DNA of 11,668 nt from Coriobacteriia bacterium (GTDB lineage Bacteria > Actinomycetota > Coriobacteriia > Coriobacteriales > QAMH01): assembly GCA_900758075.1 (NCBI GenBank), contig CAAEQF010000047.1, forward strand, positions 1-11,668, read 5' to 3'. The notes beneath the pieces were generated by a model. The model had not been told where the DNA came from. It made no database searches and saw only the letters and a program-made list of their open reading frames with translations. Each line of letters starts with the position of its first letter. The stretch's first letter is position 1. The position numbers and the translations under genes were made by a program. This document shows positions 6,631-11,668 of this stretch, piece by piece.

Positions 6631-7431
6631 CTAGTGGATGCCGAGTAGCTCGCGGTAGAGCGCTTCGTCGTCTGCGCCGAACACGTCGAACACGACGTCG
6701 ATTCCCGCCTCTTCGTGGGCGGTGAGCCAGCGCGCCACGGTGTCGATGGCAAGTTGCGCGGCCTCGCGCTGCGGGTACCCGAACACGCCCGTGCTGATGC
6801 AGCAAAACGCGATGGAACGGCAGGAGTGCGCCTGCGCGGCCTCGAGGCAGCTCGTGTAGCAGCTGGCGAGCTGTGCGCGCTGCAGCTCGCTTGGTTCGCC
6901 CTGCACGATGGGCCCTACGGTATGCACGACGTAGCGTGCGGGCAGGTTGAAGGCGTCGGTCACCTTCGCCGTGCCCGTCGGTTCCTCGTGTCCCTGTGCC
7001 TGCATGAGCTCGGCGCACTGCTCGCGCAGCTCGACGCCGGCAAAGGTGTGGATCGCGTTGTCGATGCAGTGCTGGCCGGGCACCCAGCAGCCGAGCATCT
7101 GCGAGTTGGCGGCGTTCACGATGGCGTCAACTTTCAGACGCGTGATGTCGCCACGCCGCAGGAAGGCGTGCGATACGAGCGGGGAGGGGCTTGCGTCGGC
7201 GCGCGTCGCGATGCCGTCGGCGGCGATGAGCTCGTGCAGGACATCGTCTTGCAGCTCGTAGAACTCCTGGCTCGCGTGAATCGGCTCGCGCGTGTTCACG
7301 AGCGCCCTGAACAGCTTCCACAGCTCGCCTTGCGTCGCGTGCTGCGTGGGCTTCTCGAAACGCGGGCCGTTGCGCTGGGCGTTGCGCTCGTCGATGAGAT
7401 AGGTCACGAGCCGTTCGAGTTTTGATTTCAC
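6631..7431 (-). CDS. Zinc-type macrodomain protein (protein-ADP-ribose hydrolase)
   Basis: 266 residues. The start is GTG 7431, with GAGG (minus strand of 7440-7443) 8 nt upstream. Members of this bacterial class remove ADP-ribose from proteins. The N-terminal helical segment (about 1-80, with FRALVNTREP and a later ELQDDVL) is the usual extension of these roughly 265-residue enzymes. The macrodomain follows: GDIT (94-97), VNAANS (105-110), then the zinc-loop signature GCWVPGQHCIDNAIH (114-128), and STGVFGYP (213-220) for phosphate binding. The normal pattern is C-x4-H-x-C. Here C115 and C122 are kept, but the His slot is Q120 and His is at 121. In Staphylococcus and Streptococcus such genes sit beside a SirTM sirtuin and a GcvH-like protein; none is present here, so a general ADP-ribose removal role is inferred. 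The gene converges on the dehydrogenase gene 16 nt away with no clear terminator between. Confidence 0.9.
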   Translation of the reverse strand: MKSKLERLVTYLIDERNAQRNGPRFEKPTQHATQGELWKLFRALVNTREPIHASQEFYELQDDVLHELIAADGIATRADASPSPLVSHAFLRRGDITRLKVDAIVNAANSQMLGCWVPGQHCIDNAIHTFAGVELREQCAELMQAQGHEEPTGTAKVTDAFNLPARYVVHTVGPIVQGEPSELQRAQLASCYTSCLEAAQAHSCRSIAFCCISTGVFGYPQREAAQLAIDTVARWLTAHEEAGIDVVFDVFGADDEALYRELLGIH

Positions 7432-7470
7432 GTGAGATGCCTCGATTCTGCCAGGAAAGGGCCTGGGTGC

Positions 7471-7476
7471 AGTATA
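7471..7476 (-). promoter_or_regulatory. Possible -10 element for the macrodomain gene
   Basis: TATACT on the minus strand, about 40 nt before the GTG start. No recognisable -35 is seen at 16-18 bp because that position is occupied by the G+C-rich ilvE terminator stem. The hexamer match is the only support. Confidence 0.3.
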
Positions 7477-7480
7477 GGCC

Positions 7481-7529
7481 GAGAAAAGCGATGCGGCCCC
7501 GCAGCACCAAGATGGTGGCGAGGCCGCAT
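7481..7529 (-). terminator. Intrinsic terminator of ilvE
   Basis: Read on the minus strand, ATGCGGCC (7522-7529) pairs with GGCCGCAT (7491-7498). Inside is a second perfect 5-bp stem, CACCA/TGGTG (7505-7509 and 7513-7517), with a 3-nt loop. CGCTTTTCTC follows (7481-7490). It lies 24 nt beyond the ilvE stop. Confidence 0.85.
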
Positions 7530-7552
7530 GTTAACGCGAAGTGTGCGCAGGA

Positions 7553-8590
7553 CTACATGATCTTGACGACCCAGCCCTCGGGGCCTTCGATTTCGCCGTC
7601 CTGGATGGAGGTGAGGGTCTCGCGCAGCTTCTTCATGACGGGACCGACTTCTTCCATGCCGCTTGCGAAGACGTACTTCTTGTCGCCATCGTCGACCTCG
7701 CCGACGGGGGAGATAACGGCAGCGGTGCCGCACATTCCGCATTCGGTGAACTCGCCGTCCGTGACCTCTTCGAACTCGACCGGTCGCTCGACGACGTTCA
7801 TGCCGAGGATGTCGCGCGCGACGACGACGAGCGAGCGGCGCGTGATGGACGGCAGGATGGAGTCCGTGAAGGATTTGGGAACGACGAGCGTGCCCTCTTT
7901 GTCGACGAACAGGAAGTTGGCGCCGCCGGCCTCTTCGACGTAGGTGCGGGTCTCGGGGTCGCGGTACATGTTGTCGGCATATCCGTTGGCATGCGCCTCG
8001 ACGCCTGCCTTGAGCGACATGGCGTAGTTGAGGCCTGCCTTGATGTTGCCGGTGCCGTGCGGTGCAGCGCGGTCGAAGTAGGTCGTGGAGACCTTGACGG
8101 GCTTGACGCCGCCAGAGTAGTACGGGCCGACGGGGGTAACGAGGATGCGGAACTGGTACTCGTCAGCGGGCTTGACGCCGATGACGTTGCCGGTCGCGAC
8201 CATGAAGGGACGGATGTAGAGCGTTGCGCCCGAGCCGAACGGCGGAACCCAGGCGGCGTTTGCCTTGACGACTTCCTTGACCGCCTCGACGAACTTCTCC
8301 TTGGGGAAAGACGGCATCATGAGGCGGGCGGCAGAATCGTACATGCGCTCGGCGTTGAGGTCGGGGCGGAAGCAGACGATGTCCCCGTTTTTGGTGGTGT
8401 ATGCCTTGAGGCCCTCGAAGACCTCCTGGCAGTAATGGAAGATGCCCGCGCACTCGGAGAGCGTGAGGGTATGGTCGGTCGTGAGACCGCCTTCTTCCCA
8501 TGCGCCGTTACGGTAGTTGCAGACGTAGCTGTAGTCAGTCGGCTGGTAGGCGAACCCGAGGCTGCCCCAATCGATGTCTTTCTTTTCCAC
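7553..8590 (-). CDS. ilvE: Branched-chain amino acid aminotransferase
   Basis: PLP-dependent fold-type IV (class IV) aminotransferase. It interconverts leucine, isoleucine and valine with their 2-oxoacids, using glutamate/2-oxoglutarate. There are 345 residues from GTG 8590, a length typical of the longer bacterial BCAT type. The Schiff-base lysine is K184 in GTGNIKAGLNYA. The EEAGGANFLFV signature, the QEVFEGLKAY segment and the RPDLNAERM segment are all present. Start: no in-frame ATG exists and a TGA sits at 8597-8599. Candidates are TTG 8596 (4 nt after GGAG) and GTG 8590 (10 nt after GGAG at 8601-8604). GTG is preferred on spacing; TTG would add two residues. The gene is followed by its own terminator and preceded by possible promoter elements, so it is probably monocistronic. 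No ilv or leu biosynthesis gene is adjacent. Confidence 0.95.
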   Translation of the reverse strand: MEKKDIDWGSLGFAYQPTDYSYVCNYRNGAWEEGGLTTDHTLTLSECAGIFHYCQEVFEGLKAYTTKNGDIVCFRPDLNAERMYDSAARLMMPSFPKEKFVEAVKEVVKANAAWVPPFGSGATLYIRPFMVATGNVIGVKPADEYQFRILVTPVGPYYSGGVKPVKVSTTYFDRAAPHGTGNIKAGLNYAMSLKAGVEAHANGYADNMYRDPETRTYVEEAGGANFLFVDKEGTLVVPKSFTDSILPSITRRSLVVVARDILGMNVVERPVEFEEVTDGEFTECGMCGTAAVISPVGEVDDGDKKYVFASGMEEVGPVMKKLRETLTSIQDGEIEGPEGWVVKIM

Positions 8591-8653
8591 GGACAATCAT
8601 CTCCAGTGCTTTGATGTCAAAACGAACTGCACGAAATTCTACTACTGCAGTCG

Positions 8654-8685
8654 AGTATAGTGTCGTGAATTCACTCCAATTTATA
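8654..8685 (-). promoter_or_regulatory. Putative ilvE promoter region with internal palindrome
   Basis: The minus strand carries TATACT (8654-8659) and, further upstream, TATAAA (8680-8685), either of which could be a -10. Neither has a good -35 (TTGGAG at 8674-8679 is only 14 bp from TATACT). The perfect palindrome GTGAATTCAC (8665-8674) lies between them, placed like an operator. A weak CTGCA/TGCAG inverted repeat lies in the presumed leader. No leader peptide rich in branched-chain codons and no T-box sequence was recognised. Confidence 0.35.
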
Positions 8686-8754
8686 TGTCGTTCGGTCGTA
8701 TTGCGCCGCAGGCTGCGCGGGAAACGTGGCAGTGCCACGCATGTGATGCAGCGT

Positions 8755-8789
8755 GCGTGGGAACCGTGGCAGTGCCATGCATCCCACGC
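8755..8789. repeat. Extended hairpin of repeat unit 2
   Basis: GCGTGGGA (8755-8762) pairs with TCCCACGC (8782-8789). A symmetric AC/CA internal loop follows, then the CGTGGCA/TGCCATG inner stem, giving a 35-nt near-continuous hairpin. Unit 4 preserves the same outer stem with a changed base pair. Confidence 0.8.
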
Positions 8790-8834
8790 TTTCTGCATGA
8801 GAACCGTGGCAGTGCCACGCATGTGGCGCAAGGT

Positions 8835-8869
8835 GCGCGGGAACCGTGGCAGTGCCATGCATCCCGCGC
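8835..8869. repeat. Extended hairpin of repeat unit 4
   Basis: GCGCGGGA (8835-8842) pairs with TCCCGCGC (8862-8869) around the same AC/CA internal loop and inner stem as unit 2. The T-A pair of unit 2 (8758/8786) is C-G here (8838/8866), a compensatory change. A further perfect stem GCGCAT/ATGCGC with a 3-nt loop (8866-8880) overlaps its 3' edge and the MATE stop codon. Confidence 0.8.
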
Positions 8870-8872
8870 ATC

Positions 8873-10228
8873 TCATGCGCGCTGGGAAACGCCCTTCTCG
8901 CCCCTGAGCCCGTAATACGGGGAAAGCCAGAACAGCAGCACAATCGTGAGTGCGAAGGAGACGAGCTCCGCGACGATAACGGAGTACCAGATGCCGTCTG
9001 CTCCCATGATGAGGGGCAGCAGCAACACGGCTCCGACTTCGAAGACGAGCGTGCGCAGAAATGCGATGAGCGCCGAGACGAGGCCGTTGCCGAGTGCCGT
9101 GAAAAGCGACGAGCCGTACATGCTGATGCCCATGAAGCACAGCGCGAACGCGTAAACCCTGAACGCATGGACCGTGAGCGCGAACAGTCCCGCATCGTAG
9201 CCGGTGAATATCTGGGCGAGTAGGGCAGCGAGCAGTTCCGCGAGCGCGAACATCACGATGCCGCCTATGGCGACCACTCGGATGCTCTTCGCGAGCAGAC
9301 TGCGCATCTCGCTCGTGTTGCGCGCGCCGTGCTGGTAGCTCATGAGCGGTGCGCATCCCATGCAGTAACCCTCGAATATCGCTGCAAAGATCATGAACGC
9401 ATACATGATGACGCCGTATGCCGCCACGCCGTTTTCTCCCAGAAACGCCATGAGCTGCAGATTGTAGACGACGCTCACCACCGACATAGCGATGCTCGCC
9501 ATCATTTCCGAAGACCCGTTGGCGCAAGTCTTGCCCAGTGCGCGCAGGTCGAGCGCGGGACGTCCCAGCTTGAGGCTGCTTGCGTTTCTGCGTGCGAAGT
9601 AGACGAGCGGGGACAGGCCACCGACGTATTCCGCGATGACCGTTGCCGCGGCGGCACCGGCGACTCCCCAGCCGAGCACGGCAATGAACACGAAGTCGAG
9701 GACCATATTGGAGATGCCCGACGCAAGCGTCGCGTACAGGCCGACCTTGGGCTTTCCTGCGGTCGAGGCGAGGACCTGAAACGTGTATTGAAGCATGAAC
9801 AGCGGAAGCGAGAGCATCGAGATGCGCCCGTAGAGCACGCAGACGGGCAGCATGTCGCCATTTGCGCCCAACAGGCGGGCAACGTCTTCCATGAACGCGA
9901 AGCCCACGAGTGCGAGCAGGATACCGGCGCCCAACGTGACGTAGACGATCATCGAGAAGTAGGCGTTGGCGCGAGTGTCGTCTCCTTCTCCGCGCGTCTT
10001 GGCGACGAGCGCGCTTCCGCCGGCACCCATCATGAAGCCGAGGGTACCCAAGATCATGATGAAGGGCATGATGAGGTTGACTGCCGCGAAGGCGGTCTTG
10101 CCCACGAAGTTCGTCACGAACAGACCGTCGACGACGCTGTAGATGGAGGTGAACACCATCATCGCGACCGATGGGGCGACGAACCTGAGCAGCATCGGCA
10201 CGCTGAAATGTTGTCTCATGTCGACCAT
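8873..10228 (-). CDS. MATE family multidrug/metabolite efflux transporter
   Basis: 451 residues, the usual MATE length, rich in hydrophobic segments consistent with about 12 transmembrane helices in two six-helix halves. MATE pumps export cationic drugs or metabolites across the inner membrane using Na+ or H+ gradients. Features seen include the N-terminal LLRFVAPSVAMMVFTSIYSVVDG segment, read here as LRFVAPSVAM then YSVVDG, the VNLIMPF helix, and GAGGSALVAKTRGEGD after the second helix. The second half has EGYCMGCAPLMSYQHGAR. This resembles MepA-type MATE proteins controlled by an adjacent MarR regulator. ATG 10228 lies 2 nt after the marR stop, so the genes are a translationally linked operon. 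An alternative ATG at 10219 would remove three residues. Substrate unknown. The stop codon lies within the edge of the palindromic repeat array. Confidence 0.93.
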   Translation of the reverse strand: MVDMRQHFSVPMLLRFVAPSVAMMVFTSIYSVVDGLFVTNFVGKTAFAAVNLIMPFIMILGTLGFMMGAGGSALVAKTRGEGDDTRANAYFSMIVYVTLGAGILLALVGFAFMEDVARLLGANGDMLPVCVLYGRISMLSLPLFMLQYTFQVLASTAGKPKVGLYATLASGISNMVLDFVFIAVLGWGVAGAAAATVIAEYVGGLSPLVYFARRNASSLKLGRPALDLRALGKTCANGSSEMMASIAMSVVSVVYNLQLMAFLGENGVAAYGVIMYAFMIFAAIFEGYCMGCAPLMSYQHGARNTSEMRSLLAKSIRVVAIGGIVMFALAELLAALLAQIFTGYDAGLFALTVHAFRVYAFALCFMGISMYGSSLFTALGNGLVSALIAFLRTLVFEVGAVLLLPLIMGADGIWYSVIVAELVSFALTIVLLFWLSPYYGLRGEKGVSQRA

Positions 10229-10230
10229 GC

Positions 10231-10677
10231 CTACATGCTCTCGATTCCGTCGAGCGCGTGGACGGGCCTGCGCGTGTAGGTGCCCATCACGCGGGAAAGG
10301 AACTCGCGCTCGTCTGGCCCGAGCGATTCGATGGCGGTCCGTTCGGCATCGAGTACGGGCACAATCGCGCGCGAGGCATATGCGCGTCCGGTATCGGTAA
10401 GGTGCACGTGCGTGTTCCTGCCCGCCCCGGCGCTGATCCGCAGCAGCCCGTCACGTTGCATCTTGTGCACGGCTGAGTTCACGGTCTGTTTTCCGTCGTA
10501 GCAGCGCTCGCAGAGTTCCTTTTGCGTGCAACTGTCCCCATACGCGAACAGCGTGTACAGAATGTCGAAGGAGCTTGGCGAGAGATGGCAGCGCTTCGCC
10601 GCGCGGTTGTATGCCTCGTCGATTGCCTTGACGTTCATGTCGAAGGAGCGCTGCAGCTCCTGGATTTCGTCTGCCAT
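10231..10677 (-). CDS. MarR family transcriptional regulator
   Basis: 148 residues, typical MarR size, expected to bind DNA as a homodimer. The winged helix is clear: CTQKELCERC then KQTVNSAVHKMQRDGLL (63-79) as recognition helix and following turn, and a wing RISAGAGRNTHVHLTDTGRAYA. ATG 10677 is preceded by AGGA (minus strand of 10684-10687). It is first in an operon with the MATE pump, so it most likely represses its own operon and is relieved by a pump substrate. Two identical operator-like boxes overlapping the promoter support this. Cysteines C50, C56 and C59 cluster at the start of the HTH, so redox or metal sensing is possible but not shown. Confidence 0.93.
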   Translation of the reverse strand: MADEIQELQRSFDMNVKAIDEAYNRAAKRCHLSPSSFDILYTLFAYGDSCTQKELCERCYDGKQTVNSAVHKMQRDGLLRISAGAGRNTHVHLTDTGRAYASRAIVPVLDAERTAIESLGPDEREFLSRVMGTYTRRPVHALDGIESM

Positions 10678-10691
10678 GTCAGTTCCTATAA

Positions 10692-10706
10692 GTCCGAAAT
10701 CGTACT
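10692..10706. promoter_or_regulatory. Putative MarR operator box 1
   Basis: GTCCGAAATCGTACT, identical to box 2 and 20 bp from it. Its first 14 bases form a pseudo-palindrome, GTnCGAnnTCGnAC, suited to a dimeric winged-helix protein. It lies downstream of the predicted transcription start, between the promoter and the marR ribosome binding site. Confidence 0.65.
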
Positions 10707-10711
10707 AACTG

Positions 10712-10726
10712 GTCCGAAATCGTACT
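10712..10726. promoter_or_regulatory. Putative MarR operator box 2
   Basis: Second exact copy of GTCCGAAATCGTACT. It covers the predicted -10 hexamer and start point of the marR promoter, so a bound protein would block RNA polymerase. The 20-bp spacing places both boxes on about the same face of the helix. Confidence 0.65.
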
Positions 10727-10747
10727 TGGGGGAGTTGAACCTGTCAA
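10719..10747 (-). promoter_or_regulatory. Promoter of the marR-MATE operon
   Basis: On the minus strand a perfect -35 TTGACA (10742-10747) is followed by exactly 17 bp and the -10 TACGAT (10719-10724). Start expected near 10712, leaving a leader of about 35 nt before ATG 10677. A perfect palindrome CTGCATGCAG (10755-10764) lies just upstream of the -35. Confidence 0.7.
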
Positions 10748-10760
10748 ATGCGCGCTGCAT

Positions 10761-10804
10761 GCAGAAAGGCCGCGGTCCGAGAAAGACATTCCCGGTCCGC
10801 GGCC
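10761..10804 (-). terminator. Hairpin terminator downstream of the hydratase gene
   Basis: On the minus strand GGCCGCGG (10797-10804) pairs with CCGCGGCC (10768-10775), followed inward by an A-A mismatch and a CCG/CGG step. TTTCTGC follows, a short and imperfect U-tract. It begins 22 nt after the hydratase stop and separates that gene from the marR promoter. Confidence 0.7.
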
Positions 10805-10825
10805 TGCGAGCTTTTATGCGTGGCC

Positions 10826-11668
10826 CTACTTTCGGCTGCGGTTGAAGTTGATGAGGCAGCCCGCCTCGACGATCTGGCGCTCTTCGGGTGTCATGTCCGC
10901 GACGAACAGCTCGATCGGGGTGGCGGCGCCGTCTTTGACCACATATGCGGGGATGCTGCTCAGGTCGCCTTCGAGGGCGGTGCGGATGCGTGGCACGAAG
11001 ATCCAGTCGTCAACGTCGAACGCGTCGAGGCTGCCCTTGTACTGGAAGGGGACCATACCCCAGTTCATGCAGTTGCTGCGGTAGCGCTTGGTCGCGTATT
11101 CGCTCGTGATGTTTGCAAGGGCGCCGAGCACGCGCTGGCAGCTCGCCGCCTGCTCGCGTGCAGAGCCGTCTCCGGGCTTGTTTGCGTAGATGGTCGAGCC
11201 GATCTCGACTTCGGCGGGCGTCAGGTGCTCTAATCCCTCGAGCTTGTTGATGACCTCGAACACGCCTGCCACCTCGTCGGATGTGAAGCCCTCCCTGCGC
11301 GCGTCCTCAAGGTCGCGAATCGCCTTGGCGCGCGAGACATAGTCGGGGTCGCGCCGCGAAAGCGTGAACTCCGCAAGGCCGAGCGGATTGGACCGATACG
11401 AGGAGGTCTCTCCCGAGGGAATGAGCTCGTCGGTGGTCGTGACGTCGTCGAGGATCTTGGACGAGACCTTGAGGAGGATGTTCTCGGCAAGCGGCTCGAG
11501 CTCGGGCCAGTCTTTGATGTTGGGACCGTAGCGCAGGTCGACCGTGTCATCGGCCTTTCCGAAACCTTGGTATACGCGGGTGCGGTATGCGCGGTCGTCG
11601 TACTCGTACTCGGGGATGTCGCCCCAGCAGTCCAGCTCCTCGGCGCTCGTGAGCTTGCCGCCGCTGAG
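10826..11668 (-). CDS. Aconitase-family hydratase (YbhJ-like), C-terminal part
   Basis: 280 residues are visible and the frame is open to the window edge, so the start and the N-terminal Fe-S domains lie outside. The GTG at 11272 is internal. The visible part starts in the linker region, with DDVTTTDELIPSGETSSYRS followed by NPLGLAEFTLSRRDPDYV. It then enters the swivel domain of the aconitase C-terminal family. GDGSAREQAA matches the substrate-phosphate/carboxylate loop (GSSREHAA in aconitases), and YRSNCMNWGMVPFQ matches the later conserved strand. Proteins of this subgroup are annotated only as hydratases, and the reaction is not established; aconitate hydratase activity is possible. The Cys ligands of the 4Fe-4S cluster cannot be checked here. 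Transcription ends at the hairpin just downstream. Confidence 0.9.
   Translation of the reverse strand, partial: LSGGKLTSAEELDCWGDIPEYEYDDRAYRTRVYQGFGKADDTVDLRYGPNIKDWPELEPLAENILLKVSSKILDDVTTTDELIPSGETSSYRSNPLGLAEFTLSRRDPDYVSRAKAIRDLEDARREGFTSDEVAGVFEVINKLEGLEHLTPAEVEIGSTIYANKPGDGSAREQAASCQRVLGALANITSEYATKRYRSNCMNWGMVPFQYKGSLDAFDVDDWIFVPRIRTALEGDLSSIPAYVVKDGAATPIELFVADMTPEERQIVEAGCLINFNRSRK

Larger units (their letters stand above)
8717..8876. repeat. Tandem array of four 40-bp palindromic repeats
   Basis: Four units begin at 8717, 8757, 8797 and 8837, exactly 40 bp apart. Each has the core CGTGGCAGTGCCAYG (8725, 8765, 8805, 8845), a 7-bp inverted repeat around one central G. Units 1 and 3 have a perfect palindrome and continue CATGTG. 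Units 2 and 4 have one G-T wobble and continue CATCCC. Thus the array is also two copies of an 80-bp A-B pair. It fills the gap between the MATE stop and the ilvE promoter, with the last unit reaching over the final codons of MATE. There is no U-tract, so it is not a plain terminator on either strand. Confidence 0.92.

Noticed and set aside
7541..8614. 357-residue plus-strand open frame opposite ilvE
   Set aside because: Antisense shadow of an unmistakable aminotransferase; no family resemblance.
8717..8876. CRISPR array
   Set aside because: The 40-bp units are contiguous and alternate between two types. There are no unique spacers between identical repeats and no cas genes nearby.
8535..9527. 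Minus-strand open frame with repeated HCHGSH and CVALPRFPR-like peptides across the repeat array
   Set aside because: The peptides come from the 40-bp DNA repeat. The period is not a multiple of three, so the frame changes from unit to unit, which argues against coding selection, and the rest overlaps the MATE gene out of frame.
10686..10691. TTATAG as the -10 of marR
   Set aside because: It overlaps the AGGA ribosome binding site and would give a transcript without it. The TTGACA/17 bp/TACGAT pair upstream fits much better.
10748..11233. 161-residue plus-strand open frame at the right end
   Set aside because: It crosses the terminator hairpin and is antisense to the hydratase, which has clear aconitase C-terminal motifs.

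Overview
The window is a G+C-rich bacterial chromosome segment with tightly packed genes and short intergenic gaps. BspA-type leucine-rich repeats, an anaerobe-type aconitase-family hydratase, a solitary zinc-type macrodomain and a MarR/MATE pair together suggest a Coriobacteriia-like gut or oral anaerobe in the Actinomycetota. This is inferred from protein flavour and composition; no rRNA or marker gene is present to prove it.

Left block (1-5543, + strand): a three-gene operon. It holds the 3' part of a BspA-like LRR protein, a protein with a degenerate DUF2201-type metallopeptidase-like domain plus an acidic linker and a VWA domain, and a MoxR-type AAA+ ATPase fused in frame to a class I methyltransferase. 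The LRR stop codon lies inside the next gene's ribosome binding site, and only 29 nt separate genes two and three. MoxR ATPases with VWA partners usually act as chaperone or remodelling machines. Here the LRR protein could supply target recognition and the methyltransferase an effector or modification step. This is the best candidate in the window for a poorly described system.

Middle block (5544-8872): a strong intrinsic terminator overlaps a possible promoter and leads into a D-2-hydroxyacid dehydrogenase (+). This gene ends 16 nt from a convergent zinc-type macrodomain ADP-ribosyl hydrolase (-). Next come an intrinsic terminator and ilvE (-), a branched-chain aminotransferase. The 276-nt gap upstream of ilvE holds putative promoter elements, a 10-bp palindrome, and a four-copy array of exactly 40-bp palindromic repeats in which one stem base pair covaries.

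Right block (8873-11668, - strand): a MarR-family regulator and a MATE efflux pump form a two-gene operon (2 nt apart) behind a clear -35/-10 promoter. Two identical 15-bp operator-like boxes, 20 bp apart, overlap that promoter. Upstream, a hairpin terminator ends the C-terminal 280 residues of an aconitase/YbhJ-like hydratase that runs off the window. No RNA genes, insertion sequences, CRISPR arrays or phage genes were seen.
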